From Megamerina dolium (lineage: Eukaryota; Arthropoda; Insecta; Diptera; Megamerinidae): a DNA stretch of 64,000 nt. Below are positions 19,171 through 32,500 of the stretch, piece by piece; positions within the stretch are counted from its first letter, which is position 1, and the number at the start of each line of letters is the position of its first letter. The stretch spans positions 68,128,907-68,192,906 of the forward strand of contig OY978525.1 of NCBI GenBank assembly GCA_963854835.1. Reading direction: 5' to 3'. Below the pieces are notes generated by a model that saw only the letters and a program-made list of their open reading frames with translations, had not been told where the DNA came from and did no database searches. Position numbers and translations under genes: made by a program.

Positions 19171-22100
19171 CTTGCAGCATGCCAAAGCAGCCTCTGACAA
19201 CCTCATAATCCTTCTCAGAGAGGAGGACATCGACATCTGTCTTATACAGGAACCCTGGATATGGCGCTCAAAGATTATGGGTCTGCACACCAGGGACTAT
19301 AACCTCTTTTATACGCATGGTGAAGGTAAGCCAAGGGCGTGCATCCTGGTAAGGAACACAATTAACGCTTTCTTTCTACCTAATTTTAGTTCTTACGATG
19401 TCGTAGTGGTCAAGATCGAGTCGCAGAGCGGTCGCAGTCTTATGATCGCTTCAGCGTACTTGTCGCATGACCGTCTAGCGCCTCCCGAGGAGGTCCAACG
19501 GCTCATCAGCAACATCAGTAACAGCAAAGAGGATGCTCTATTGGGCTGCGACGCCAATGCCAGACATGCGATTTGGGGAAGCAGCGAAACAAATGAGCGA
19601 GGTGAGTCTCTTTTTGATTTTATATTATCCTACGATCTCAATATTTGCAACAAGGGCGATTCACCTACCTTCACTTTCCCCGGCTCGGAAACCTGTAGGG
19701 GGTGGGAAGAAGTCCTTGATATTACTCTCACAACTAACTCTCCCGACCTCGTAATTCGTAACTGGACAGTTTCGAAACGAATCTCCCTGTCGGATCATCG
19801 AATGATTCTCTTTGACCTAGGCTGGGAGAGGGAGATTAGACAACCACATAGAAACCCCAAACGAACATCTTGGAATCTTTTTGACAAGGTAGTTAGCGAT
19901 AGACTCCATAGAAATAGAACAGCCATAGAGTCCCGGAATAGTCTGGAAGACCGGGTCAAGTATCTAGAAAAAAGTTTTCAGGTGGCCTACAAAGTTGCCT
20001 GTCCTATATCTAGGAGTAAGAAGATCTTCCCGCCGTGGTGGGATAGGGATCTGAGCGACCTGAGGTCCAAGCTCAGAAGAATCTTCAACAACTGCTATGC
20101 AACGGGTGACTTTCAGGAGTATAGATATTCCCTGAGGGAATATAAAAAAGCTATACGGACTGCAAAGTCAAAATCTTGGCGGGAACACTGCGAGTCGATA
20201 GAGGCCACGAAGGACTCAGCAAGACTCGGTAAAATCCTGGCTAAAGACCACTCTAATAAAACCTTTATAAAGCGCGCCGATGGCACTTGGGCGGAATCGG
20301 CGGCCGAAACTTTAGATATCCTCTTAAATACTCACTTTCCAGACAGTCCTGATGAGGCAACGCAAGGAAGCGAACCGGTACAGCAGGAAGTATCGGCGGC
20401 GCTGCTGGATAAAATCATGACTGAGGAGAAAATAGGGTGGGCAATCAATAGCTTCTCACCTTTCAAATCCCCGGGGGTAGACGGTATTCTCCCTATAATG
20501 ATGCAGAAGACTCAGAATTCTTTGGTTAAGGAGCTAAAGGAGATCTTCCGTGCTTGTATTCGATACAACCATATCCCGACTACATGGAGGAGAACAAGGG
20601 TGGTTTTCATCCCCAAATCGGGTAGAACAGGACATGAACTGGCCAAGGACTTCAGGCCAATAAGTCTTATGTCCTTTGTATTAAAAACTCTAGAAAGAAT
20701 CTTAGACCTATATATACGGGAGCTTCTAGACGAGAAATCTTTCTCTTCAGTACAGCATGCGTACTTGAGAGGGAGGTCTACAGAAACTGCGCTACATGAG
20801 GTGGTACGCACAGTGGAGAGGTCCCTATTGTATAAACAATTCACTCTGGCGGCGTTTGTTGACGTAGAGGGAGCGTTCAATAACGTCAATGCGGACTCCA
20901 TTAGATCCGCCCTTGCCAGGACAGAAACGGCAGAACCAATTAGAAATTGGATCTCATCCTTACTCACTAACCGCGAAATAACAGCTGAGCTAGGGGGTGC
21001 AAAACGTAGTAAGCGGGTACGTAGGGGCACACCGCAGGGGGGCGTGCTGTCCCCCCTGCTCTGGCTCATAACTATAAACGATATCCTTGTGGAACTTAAC
21101 GCAAATGGAGTTAAGATTGTAGCGTACGCTGATGATGTGGCGATCCTAGTCTCGGGTCCCTTTCCTTCCGTGATGAGTGAAATCATGGAAAGAACATTAG
21201 CAAAACTAAGTAGGTGGGCACAAGATTGTGGCCTTAGGTTGAATCCGGATAAGACGGAGTTACTGCTCTTTACGAGAAAGTACAAACCACCTACCTTCAG
21301 ACTACCAACGCTAAATGGACAGCAATTAATCCTATCGAACAGTACCAAGTATCTGGGACTGACTATAGACTGCAAACTGAATTGGAAAATATGCATCGAG
21401 GAGAGAGTACGGAAGGCCTGCATCGCTTTCTATGCTTGCAAATCGATGTTTGGTAAGAAGTGGGGTCTAAGGCCGAACATGGTGCTCTGGATGTACCAAG
21501 CGGTAGTGAGACCGGTGTTGACCTATGGCTCTGTAGTTTGGTGGGAAGCTCTACGGAAGAACTATAACACCAATAAACTACGGAAAGTTCAGCGCACTGC
21601 GTGCGTTGGTGCCACTGGGGCCTGTCGCACCTGCCCTGCAGCGGCCTTGGACCCTATTTTAAACCTCCTTCCAATTGACTTGCACATACTATGTACTGCA
21701 TCGCAAACGGCACTCAGACTCAGGGAATCTGGATGTTGGAAGTGTACTCAACAAGGACACAGTAGCATCCTTAGGAATGTACCAATAGACTTAGTTAACA
21801 ACAGGACGGACTTCTGCCCTCGCAAGTTGGCTTTTGAGAGAGGCATCAAGGCCGTATTTCCGAGTAGAAATGAGTGGAAGAAAGGTGGGATCCTGACTGG
21901 TAGGGATACACACATTTTCACGGATGGTTCCAAAATGGACTCTGGAGTTGGAGCAGGAGTCTATTCGGAGTCCTTAGAAATATCAACGTCCGTAAAACTT
22001 CCCTCTTATTGCAGTGTGTTCCAGGCGGAGGTATACGCAATTCTGCAAGCAAGCGAATTGCTCCAACAAAGGAACATAACTGGAAAGGCAACAATTCTCT

Positions 22101-22747
22101 CCGATAGCCAGGCAGCTATAAAGGCGCTAGCTGCGCCAACTGTTAGCTCAAAGCTGGTCGGAGAGTGTAAAAAAATAATAACCGCAATATCTGCCTACCT
22201 CGAAGTATCAGTTATCTGGGTTCCAGGACACAAGGGAATCGCAGGCAACGAGAATGCTGATGAGCTAGCTCGCAGGGGCTCATCTGCAGACAATGAACGA
22301 ACACCCATTGCCGATGTAGGTGTTCCCCTAGCTGAAGCCAAGGGGATTATCCATAAACACTACCTAGACAAAGCGCAGCGGAGATGGACTAGCACCACGA
22401 CCTGCAAAATTTCAAAAGCCACCTGGCCAGACTACAGCGAGAAGAGGACAAGGAGCCTTCTGAGTAGATCTAGGGCCGTCACACACAAAATAATAGCAGT
22501 ATGCACAGGCCACTGGGCCATTGGTACACATGCGGAGAAAATGGGTATCCCGCACAACGACCACTGCAGAAGCTGCAACGACATCACCGCTAAGGAGACG
22601 GTAGAGCATTTCTTGTGCAATTGCCCTGCCTTATCCAGAAACCGATTAACATCCTTAGGTTGACCTTTCTTTGATAACCTAGGACAGGTATCTAAAATAG
22701 AGATCTCCCATATACTTCAGTTCATAAACAACTCCGGCTGGTTGTAA
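19148..22747 (+). CDS. LINE 1 ORF2: APE endonuclease, reverse transcriptase, RNase H
   Basis: ORF2 nicks target DNA and copies the element RNA. The ATG at 19148 (after AACAAGGAG, a context shared with LINE 2) starts MLRVAQINLQHAKAAS. In order: endonuclease to about residue 225 (QEPW, LGCDANARH, SDHRM); RT with SPGVDGI, IPKSGR, DVEGAFNNV, RRGTPQGGVLSPLLW and intact AYADDVAIL; thumb YLGLTIDCKLNWK; RNase H with FTDGSKMDSG, FQAEVYAI, LSDSQAA and NENADELARRG; and a C-terminal Cys-His cluster HCRSC..HFLCNC. A TGA at 22661-22663 stands where W is expected; the frame then stays open for 27 more codons to TAA at 22745. With that readthrough the protein would be about 1,199 residues; without it, 1,171. 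All catalytic residues appear present. Confidence 0.9.
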
Positions 22748-22869
22748 CATATCCTTCAACACTCAGTAGGTCTTAGCGAGATTTATGGCTCAAAACGGCA
22801 TTCTATTTGCTACTTGAGCGACCAGGGTCGCAGCCATTCTACCTACCTACCTACCTATAGGGTCCCTCA

Positions 22870-23299
22870 AGAAATATATTTACACTAAAGAAATATCTGA
22901 AGTCGAAATTGGAAAGTACAACACTCTGGACAAAGTGCAGCATCAACACTGGAACACTAAACAAACAAAAAATACAGTTTTTCGAAGGAATTAAGAACAA
23001 ATAGAAAGAGACAATAGGGGTCATAGCAAAGAAGAACTAAAATATTAATATATGAAACACTAGAAGTTATGGAATTAATATACAAATTTAAGGATACTTT
23101 GCAAATTAGAAAGAATATATAAGTATAGAGGATGCATCCAAAAATACCACAATATCTTAAGGAAATTAAAACTAGAGGGTTAGAAATATAAATACAGTAT
23201 AGTAAGAACACGTTAGGTTTTATCTGAAAGAATATTATAGTAGGTAATACGTTAGCTAGGTTGAATACAAAACAAAAACAAAAAATAATTATATATATT

Positions 23300-23338
<39 letters not shown>
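22870..23338 (+). other. Gypsy-1 copy 2, continued after LINE 1
   Basis: AAATATCTGAAGTCGAAATTG and the following 160 bp match 10107-10262, continuing the gypsy-1 3' region broken by LINE 1. Past 23050 the sequence is AT-rich without recognised coding. A short (TA)n tract at about 23305-23337 is the target site of element G1. Confidence 0.6.
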
Positions 23339-23342
<4 letters not shown>

Positions 23343-23776
23343 ACGTTTTTATTCTGTGAACGTTTAATTCTATTTGAATTACCTTGTTCGATCACTGGAT
23401 TCTGTTAATGATAACTGCAACACTTATTTTATACAACTATATACAGCAACAATTTATTTAATAATCTCTATTTACAATCAACACTGTTTACAATCAACTA
23501 TTTACTATAACACTTAAATGTACTTGCAACTTTTGCCTCTGTATAAATGTTTTCGCAATCACGTTCGGAATTAGATTGATTGTCAATACTCAACACTGGC
23601 TCTATTTATACTCTGTTGGCAACACCCCAGAATCTTCCTTTATCGAGATTCTTCTCTTCCTTTCTCGATGGCTTGTTCTGGTTATCGCTTATTTCTTTTT
23701 GTTGACATTCGTTTCGATGCTGCCAATAGAGTCAGTCACAATAGTGATGAGTAATCAACTATCGATACTCGTTACA
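23339..23776 (-). repeat. G1 3' LTR
   Basis: 438 bp, bounded by TGTAACGAG and CGTAACA on the minus strand. It differs from the 5' LTR at one position that I could see (CTCGATGG versus CTCGTTGG on the plus strand), indicating a recent insertion. Confidence 0.9.
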
Positions 23777-23814
23777 CTGCCCTCCTCTTAACCTTGTTCG
23801 TCCCGAACAAGTTT

Positions 23815-26706
23815 TTATACTTCCCCTCGATATGGCGCAAGTCGCTCCAAGTGCACTACTTTAAACTTTGCTCTTTTATTCCAGGCACGTTGAATACTAT
23901 ACACTACGTCATTTATCTTTGCTATAATCTCATATGGTCCTTCCCAATGAGTCTGTAGTTTAGGAGACAGGCCTTTCTTTCGTTGTGGATTATGAAGCAT
24001 TACAAGCTCTCCTTCATAGAACCCTTTTGAATTTGCTTTCAAGTCATACCTGGCCTTCATCTTATCGCTTATCATCTGCGACCGCTCTCTGATGAACCGA
24101 TGTACTTCATCCAACTGTTCCCGCTTTTCGCTAGTATAATTACCTTCGGTTGATCTCGTTGGTGTTACGACTCCAAATTTTAAATCAGCTGGCAGTCTTA
24201 ACTCGTTTCCAAAAACTGCCATTGCCGGTGTAGTAGCCGTCGTATCATGTTGTGCGCATCGATATGCCATGAGGAACATTGGTATATGTACATCCCAGTC
24301 TCTTTGGTATTTATCTACGACTTTTCTCAAATATTCCTCCAAGGTACGGTTAAATCGTTCTACCATGCCATCAGATTGTGGATGCAAAGGTGTTGTACGA
24401 GTTTTGTATATACCCAGCATACGGCATATCTCTTGGAATACAACTGATTCGAAATTTCGACCTTGGTCTGAGTGTAACTCCATCGGTACACCAAAACGAG
24501 TAATCCATTGGTTGACGAATACATCCGCAACTGTACTAGCTTCTTGATTTGGAATGGGGTATACTTCAGGCCATTTACTGAAGTAATCTATAACCACCAG
24601 AACATACTTGTTTCCTGCGTTGCTTATTGGAAATGGTCCAGCTATATCCATAGCAATTCGCTCGAATGGAGCACCCACGGTGTATTGGTGCATCTTACCT
24701 CGACTTTTCTTAGTGGGACCTTTGGCCATTGTACATTGCTTACACTTCCGAATCCAATCAGCGACATGGTCATGACATCCAACCCAATAAAATCGTTTCT
24801 TTATTTTCTCGACGGTTTTGATGATTCACAAATGCCCTCCACTGGAGGCGTTGTGATACTCAGCTATCACTTCATTTATTCTCGCCTTGGGTACCACTAG
24901 AAGATCATTAGTGATTTTTCCATCCTCACTTTCCCATGCTCGGAATAAACATCCGTCTCGTAAGTGCAGGCTTTGCCACTGCGCCCAGTATGCCTTCGTT
25001 ATTGGACTCTCATTAGCCATTTCTTGCCAATCTGGACGTATGCCCTGCTCCTTATATTCCATAATCTTTGCGAGATCTGGGTCGTTCCGCTGATCTTCTT
25101 GAACTCGTTCGGTTGTCCATGACTCTTCCGACAATACATTCGTAAGACGTAGGTTAACAATGTGATTCTGGTTTCTTTCCCGAGAACAATGTTTACTATC
25201 TATGGTGCAAGTACGACGATATGGAGTATAAGCTTTACTACGATGAATGACATCACGATCGTCCTTTCGTTGTCCTGGTGAATTCGATTTTTGTTGCTTG
25301 TGTCGTAGACGACAATTCCGCGCCTTGTGCCCTCTTCGATGGCATATGAAGCACTTACCGGCAAATTTATTTTTGCGTTGATTCCTTGTTCTACCTTTAG
25401 GCTTCATATTCGATTGATTGCAATCACGCGCTATATGCCCTCGTTTGTCGCAAATGAAGCACTTACCATTAAATTTGTTTTCACGTCGACCTGTTGTTCT
25501 TCCTTCAGGCTGCGCTACAGATTTGAATGCCTGACACACTGCTTCAACCAGATCTGCTGTTTCTGTTTCTAGTTGGCGTACCCATGGCATTGGTCGACAC
25601 ATCAAACTGGCGGCTTCATATGTCAAGGCACTACTGACTGTTTCGGCATAAGTATTCCTGGGTGACATGACTAGGGCACGCTTTGTCTCTCCATCACGTA
25701 TGCCATCTATGAATGCCTCTATTTTTATTTTTTCGACGAACTCTTCCGAATTACCGGAGAACGCTAGATGACATAAGCGCTCAATATCGGAAGCGAATTC
25801 CTGAAGGCTCTCATTACTCCGTTGCACTCGCGATCTCAATTCCACTCGATGTAATTGACTCTTGTATTCATTTCCATATTTTCGCTGGAGTGTGTCCATC
25901 AGTGATTGGTAGCTACCCCGATCTTTCTCTGGAATCATCTGTAACACTTCGGAAGCATTACCTTTTAATGCGACTATTAAAGCAGCAGTCTTGTCGCTGT
26001 CATCCCATTGATTCTTCGAAGCTGTTGTCTCGAATTGAAGCTTGAAGATGTTGAATGGCGTGCTTCCGTCAAATATTGGTGGCTTTAGTTTAATTGTAGT
26101 TGACTCTCTTATCACTGATGTGGTTGCTCCACTTATTTTTATTTTATTAAGTTCGCGCTCTAATTTCTCAAGCTTTTCTTCCAAGTCATCATGTCTGTCT
26201 ACATGTTCCTTCAGCTTATCATCCAAATCATCCACATGTTCTTTCAGCTCTGTGACTTTGTCATTAATAGCTCCGGAAATTTCCTGAAATCTAATCTCAA
26301 TTCCCTTTTGTAGTTTTTCGATGACATGTTCTTGACGAGCCGAATGTTCTTGAAGCTTGGAGTCAATTGTTTTCTGGAATTCTCCCATAGCGTTTTCTTG
26401 ACGTACCGAATGTTCTTGAAACTTCGCATTAATTCCTTGCAGTTGCTGCTGCTGCTGTTGCATCATGGATTTCATAAATTCCATGAGTTGACCACTCGAA
26501 TCTACCTTACTCTCTTCCTCGGCGTGCACAACTGCATGTATATCGTCTTCCTCAAAGAACTCATGTTCTTCTACATTAATTCCCTTAGCCTCCATGGCTT
26601 TCCTCAGCCTCACCAGTAGTTCCGCCTTTGCACCTGATGACGATAGATTCATCTCTACCAACAGCTTTTTAAGCTGATCCACTTTTAGTTGGTCAATTTT
26701 CACCAT
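23815..26706 (-). pseudogene. G1 Gag-integrase fusion ORF with one nonsense codon
   Basis: One frame of 964 codons from the ATG at 26706 to the stop at 23815, broken only by a stop at 24826-24828. There GGA (Gly of GHLGITK in G3) has become TGA inside the H2C2 finger. In order: SAP-like domain at residues 4-42, Q-rich stretch, coiled coil (about 60-190), gypsy-type capsid (FDGSTPFNIFKLQFE to ALTYEAAS), two CCHC knuckles (CFICDKRGHIARDC, CFICHRRGHKARNC), H2C2 finger, and integrase core with D, D and E (AMDIAGPF, SDQGRNF, MVERFNRTL). No protease or RT lies between the knuckles and the H2C2 finger. Confidence 0.85.
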
Positions 26707-26735
26707 TTTTACAGAATCCCACTTCTGACACCAAT

Positions 26736-27170
26736 TGTTACGTTTTTATTCTGTGAACGTTTAATTCTATTTGAATTACCTTGTTCGATCACTGGATTCT
26801 GTTAATGATAACTGCAACACTTATTTTATACAACTATATACAGCAACAATTTATTTAATAATCTCTATTTACAATCAACACTGTTTACAATCAACTATTT
26901 ACTATAACACTTAAATGTACTTGCAACTTTTGCCTCTGTATAAATGTTTTCGCAATCACGTTCGGAATTAGATTGATTGTCAATACTCAACACTGGCTCT
27001 ATTTATACTCTGTTGGCAACACCCCAGAATCTTCCTTTATCGAGATTCTTCTCTTCCTTTCTCGTTGGCTTGTTCTGGTTATCGCTTATTTCTTTTTGTT
27101 GACATTCGTTTCGATGCTGCCAATAGAGTCAGTCACAATAGTGATGAGTAATCAACTATCGATACTCGTT

Positions 27171-27173
<3 letters not shown>
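26736..27173 (-). repeat. G1 5' LTR
   Basis: 438 bp, upstream of the gag start on the minus strand. It contains the TATA box TATAAATAG and downstream AATAAA, as in G3. Confidence 0.9.
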
Positions 27174-27263
<90 letters not shown>

Positions 27264-27310
27264 TTTTTATTGCTTTGTATATATATATATATATATACAT
27301 ATATATATAC
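27174..27310. repeat. (TA)n microsatellite, two blocks
   Basis: TA dinucleotides at 27174-27258 and 27280-27310, separated by a T-rich spacer. With the tract at 23305-23337 these form the pre-existing repeat into which G1 inserted. Confidence 0.9.
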
Positions 27311-28141
27311 ATTGTGTACGCCAGAAAATTACGTCGCCCCCAGACAGTGCGGTGGTTTTGGTGCCACCTTTATAGAAGCGCAATTTTTCTTCATTTTTTA
27401 TCTTGAGTGTTTTTGTACCTGATAATATAATTAATAATTTCCATTCTGGAACATATTTTAGTTCGTTTTAATAATAAATTGTGTACTATACATATTTGTC
27501 TAGCATATATACAAGTATATCTCGTGTTTTTTTTCTTTATACAAAGTGGTACATGCATAAGAAAAAATTAGAATGCAATTTACGTGCTTTTCTCCATCGT
27601 TTCAACACGAAATATCTTTCGATGACAAAATAAATTAAATAAATCAAAATTTGATCTGAACATATATCTTGAACAATGGTATTGGCCACCAACGAAAGGA
27701 TTTACAATTTGGAAGTTGATGGAAAGTGTGCTAATGCGAATACAACAACTACCACAAGTATCGTGCTCATCACTCTCATCAACCATAACAATAACAACAG
27801 ATAATAAAGCGAACCAATGGAAGAAAATCAACAGCCACAGCGGCAACAACAGCAAGATTTGCCATCAATTATCTACAACAATAGTGTGCAAGTGGCAAAG
27901 GAGATGGCGAGAAATGACATATCCAGCAAACATCAACAATCCTGAAAACACCGGATTTCGGATCATAGTTTAATCAGTAGATGTTTAATTATTATATTTT
28001 TATAATTTATTATTCTATAATTTATTAACAGTTAATCAAAATTTTACTTTATTAGAAAGGCAAGAAGCAAGAAGTAATTGAAAGAACGGCGGTAAAACCC
28101 AACGAAGGTATGAGCCCACCGGCATCTCTCTCACATACACT
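27311..28141 (+). other. Unassigned, probably gypsy-1 copy 2 body
   Basis: Its position between matched gypsy-1 segments suggests it belongs to gypsy-1, but copy 1 lacks a counterpart. A short frame from the ATG at 27818 reads MEENQQPQRQQQQDLPSI and ends after about 42 codons; a glutamine-rich start is common in Gag or regulatory proteins, but no function can be named. The remainder is AT-rich with nothing supportable. Confidence 0.3.
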
Positions 28142-28149
28142 TACATATA

Positions 28150-28236
<87 letters not shown>

Positions 28237-28250
28237 GTATATATATATGT

Positions 28251-28328
<78 letters not shown>

Positions 28329-28348
28329 GTATATATATATATGTTATA

Positions 28349-28405
<57 letters not shown>
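28142..28405. repeat. (TA)n array
   Basis: About 260 bp of TA dinucleotides with TATGTATA and TAAATA interruptions. It corresponds in position to the array at 10624-10836 in gypsy-1 copy 1. Confidence 0.9.
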
Positions 28406-28407
<2 letters not shown>

Positions 28408-28954
28408 CAAAATACGTTTCGTTTTCAACGGATAATATTGAAAATCGTACAACCCACACAAGTACGAAAAGGTGGTTATTGCAACTATGAAGAGAAATGC
28501 AACAATGCATTTTTAATCCTTTTACAAAAGTAAGTGTAGAATATAAATGAATATTGTGAAATAATTATTTTCATATGGCATATAAAAAAATATAAATACG
28601 TGGCACTTAAAGCCCCAAAGGGCTCATTGGCCGAGCTTCTCTTCCATTACTGTTGTGCGTCTTAAATTTTGGACAATATTAGAAGGGACCTACTTATTTT
28701 AACCGGTTCCGAACGGCAGAACACTTGTGACATCACTTTTTCTGAGCTTTGTCACAGAGTTCTTTAAGAAGCTTTTTCATGGCAAGTTGTTACTGTCGGA
28801 AGAATTGCCAATTGCTTGCCGACAGGTGGGCACCGTTCGAAAGAAAAATCTTATCGATATTAAATTTGTTATGCATCAGCCAGGGATTGAACCACGACCT
28901 ACAGATCAGAAGGCGAACACACTAACCACTGAGCTACGGCACCCACCCCATATG

Positions 28955-29009
<55 letters not shown>

Positions 29010-29528
29010 GGCAAAGGGAGCAGCAGCAACAGATGAAAACGCAGCAACATAAGTAGCAATAACAACAGTAACGGCCAGGAAAATAACACAAAACTATTCT
29101 TGAGACATCAAAAAACAAATAAACCCAGAAGAGAAAACATAGAAAACCCAGTACCGCGAACTTAAAAAAAAAAAATTAATAAATCATAATAATAAAATTT
29201 ACAAAAAAAATTTGGTGTGCTTAGCCAGCGCGACGTAGCAGAGACACATCACATACACAAAGCCGAAAAAGAAACAACATCAGCTGCATCAACAATAATA
29301 GTTATGCAACCACAACCGAATAAAATATTCCAGCTACTATATTTATCAGTGACAATTGATTTTGGTGCCCTTCAGAAGAAGATGATAATCAACAGAACCA
29401 AAATTAAATATTCATATTGCTCCAATAGTTAAACACTTAGACCAGGAGTACAGAGTTTCACATCGACAATATTGCTTAACTGTGCGGTATACACAAAAAC
29501 CACTCTGCAAGCTATTATTCATACCATT
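28406..29528 (+). other. Gypsy-1 copy 2, distal 3' region with SINE 4 inside
   Basis: From 28497 (CAACAATGCATTTTTAAT) the sequence matches 10857-11535, broken by SINE 4 at 28585-28948 and by a second TA tract at 28961-29006. The last bases ATTCATACCATT (29517-29528) are the left target-site duplication of LINE 2, and the region resumes at 34978. CAA-rich sequence without long ORFs. Confidence 0.6.
28585..28948 (-). mobile_element. tRNA-derived SINE, copy 4
   Basis: The minus-strand head GGTGGGTGCCGTAGCTCAGTGG, B box, body, and AGCCCTTTGGGGCTTTAAG..GTGCCACG ending at 28599 match copy 1 closely. The A/T tail is 28585-28598. Target-site duplications of 13 bp with one mismatch (CATATGGCATATA 28572-28584; CATATGGAATATA 28949-28961) frame it. 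It is inserted in the distal region of gypsy-1 copy 2. Confidence 0.9.
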
Positions 29529-29595
29529 ATTATTATTATCGTTGTGGGGATGTTGCACCGCGACCTATAAGATCTATTGTGCCCCCTTCGCAGAG

Positions 29596-32500
29596 CTAGA
29601 GTGTGTCTCTCAGCCCAGTTCCCTCGATGAATTTTAGTATTGGTCCCAATTCACAGAGTCTAATTTCATCCTCGGGTATGATGAAATCTCCCAGGTATTT
29701 CCTTCTCTTGTGCATCAGTGCAGGACAAGTTCCTATCACGTGTTGTGCGGTCTCGCCCTCTTCCCTGCAGAACCTACAGAGAGCATCAGAGAAAATTCCC
29801 AGTTTTGTTAGGTGATAATTCAGCCTACAGTGCCCTGTTAATAATCCCGTAATGATTCGCATGTTGTTCTTCGTTAGACTCATATATTCCTCGTAGCGTT
29901 TCAGGTTGTATGTCCCTAGCGCTAGATTGGAGTGTGTTAGCCCCGGTAAGTTTTCCCAGTATAAGCTTCTTTGTCTATTCTCTTCTTCCCAGATGATACG
30001 GGAGATGTTACCCGATCCTAATCCACAGAATGGTTCAGGCCCTACAAATGGGGTTGATGCTCCCTTCCTGGCAAGCTTATCTGCCATTTCATTTCCATCG
30101 ATCCCTACGTGCCCCGGAACCCATAGAATCCATACCTGATTGAGTTGGCCCAGGATGTTCAGTTTTTCAATGCACTCCATCACCAGATATGATGTAACCT
30201 GGTGGGATTTGAGTGCTTTGATAGCCGCCTGGCTGTCACTCAGTATTGCTATTCTGCGATTCCGGTAATTCCGTTCGAGATTAAAGTGCGCACATCTATC
30301 TATCGCGTAGATTTCCGCTTGAAAGATAGAGGTGTTCTTACCTAATGGTTCAGAGTATCTTTTCCCTGGTCCGAATACACCTGCCCCGGCTCCGTCATCG
30401 GTGAGGGAACCGTCGGTGTACCATGTTATCATGTACTGGTTTATCTTGTATGTTTTCGATATACCTTCCCAATGTTTTTTGTTACTAAGCTCAGTTTTAA
30501 AATGTTTCTTAAAGCTGAACCTTGGGAGTATCACGTCCCTTGGCATCGAGATTTCAGGAAGTTGCTCAGCCAGAAGTTCTATCTTCCTTCGGCTGAGGTA
30601 ACTGCCTGTGCTGACGTTGTTCCCAGCTACCCTCAAAATCGCCCTCCTCGCTTGGGACTGGATGTAAATATGGAGGGGAGTAAAGTCCAAGAGTATCTCC
30701 AGTGATGCCGTTGGACATGTTCGCATGGCTCCCGTGATACATACACATGCAAGTCTTTGTAGCTTGCTAAGAGTGTTGATTACTGTCTGCTGCTTTGTGC
30801 ACTTTTCCCAGACTATTGCCCCGTAGGCTATCATTGGCCTGACAATTGCTGTGTATATCCATCGCAGAATTTTTGGGGTACAACCCCAGCTTTTACCCGC
30901 AATAGTTCTACAGGTCATGAAAGTTTTGATAGCTTTCTGTCTTGTCTCCTCAATGTGGGTTTTCCACAATAATTTCTGGTCCAAGTGGGTACCCAAGAAT
31001 TTCACTACTTTCTGGAGTTCTATCTCTACACCGTCTAAACGGATAGGTTTAAGATTCGTAAGTTTATACTTCCGTGTGAATGGTACAATCGTTGTTTTTG
31101 CTGGATTGATGTTCAGCCCAACCGTGGCGCACCATCCCTTCGTTAGTTTGAGTCCTAGCTGTATTCTGTCACATAGAGTGTCTTCAAATTTACCTCTACA
31201 GATAATGACTATGTCATCTGCATAGCCTTGAAATGACAGACCACTGGTTTCCAATTTTTCCAATAGCTCGTCTACTACTATACTCCACATAAGTGGTGAT
31301 AGCACACCTCCTTGTGGGCACCCCCTTGTGGTGTTTGCAATTATACTTCCTGTACCACTTGGTATTTCAACCTTCCTGGTAAGAAGCATATTACTCATCC
31401 AAGAAGCTAGAGTATTATTAACTCCTCTTCTTGTAAGAGCTCTTCTGATAGCATCATGTGAAGTATTGTCGAAGGCACCTTCTATGTCTAGAAAGGCGCA
31501 TATCGCAGTTTCCTTCTTCTCTAGACAGTTTCGGTGGAGTGCCCTGCTCTATAAGCATGCTGACAAGAGTGTAGCGGATTTCTCACTAAAACTGTGGTCC
31601 GGATGTAGTTATCCACAACTTTTTCCAAAGTTTTTAGGACAAAGGATGTTAGGCAGATTGGCCTGAAAGATTTAGGGTGAAGCGGGTCCTTCTTACCCAC
31701 CTTCGGCAAAAATACCACCTTTGCCCTTCTCCATATCCTAGGTATGTAACCTAGCGCTATACTGCTTCTAGCTATTCTCGTCAATGGACTTAACAGCTGC
31801 TCTATACCTTTCTGAAGTAGGGCAGGAAAGATTCCGTCTACTCCAGGTGATTTCAATGGTTTAAAGGTGTTAATTGCCCATCTGATTCGAGGTTCGGTGC
31901 AAATTTCACTTGCCAAGATCCATTCATTCCTGCTTATTCTTCCCAAGTTTTCAGCATCGTCTGTCCCTGCTGCCACGAGTGTGGAAGATCCTGGGAAGTG
32001 TGTGTCAAGAAGTAGTTTTACTCTTTCTTCTTCGTTTTCCGTGAAGGAACCATCTCCTTTTTTAAGGTTGGTGGATGATATACTACTGCCTTTGGCTAAC
32101 ACTTTGTAGAGTTTTGACACCTCAGTGGCGTGCTCAATGCTTTCGCAGAAGTTTCTGAAACTTTTGCGTTTTGCTTCCCTAATCTCTTTATTATAGAGTG
32201 TTAGAGTTCTTCTATATTCGGTCCAATCCCCGGTAGTTTTTGATCTATTTGATAACCTTCGAACCTCCGTTCTTAGTTTCATTAGATCGTTGTTCCACAA
32301 AGGTACATCCTTGGTTGAGTTCACCTTGCTTATTAGACAACTGTCCTCATATGAGTTGATAATTATCTTATTGAAATTTTCTACCGTAGTTTCTAGTTGT
32401 ATTTCATTTCTGATGCAATCGCCTAATGATAGTTGTCTTAGGTTTGCATTCAGATTATTTAAGTATTTTTCCCAGTTTGTTTTTCTCGGATTCCTTACAA

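Larger units (their letters stand above)
17626..22855 (+). mobile_element. LINE 1, full-length RNase H-bearing (LOA/I-type) LINE
   Basis: A 5.2-kb non-LTR retrotransposon with a 5' untranslated region of about 230 bp, ORF1, ORF2, a short 3' untranslated region and an (ACCT)n tail at 22841-22855. Exact 14-bp target-site duplications (TATAGGGTCCCTCA) lie at 17612-17625 and 22856-22869. It is inserted in the 3' region of gypsy-1 copy 2. Only two clear lesions are seen: one frameshift in ORF1 and one nonsense codon near the end of ORF2, so it is young. Confidence 0.9.
23339..27173 (-). mobile_element. G1, gag-integrase LTR element lacking RT
   Basis: LTRs of equal length (438 bp) at 23339-23776 and 26736-27173 bound an internal region of 2,959 bp, transcribed on the minus strand. 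The LTRs start TGTAACGAG and end AACGTAACA on that strand; I noted one difference between them. The primer-binding site (26716-26733) and polypurine tract (23777-23789) are in place. The internal region holds only gag and integrase; protease, RT and RNase H are absent. It is inserted in a TA repeat within gypsy-1 copy 2, so its target duplication cannot be distinguished from the repeat. G2 and G3 are relatives. Confidence 0.9.

Noticed and set aside
20512..21423. Long minus-strand ORF (303 codons) opposite LINE 1 ORF2
   Set aside because: It lies antisense to the conserved RT domain and matches nothing; a shadow of the real frame.
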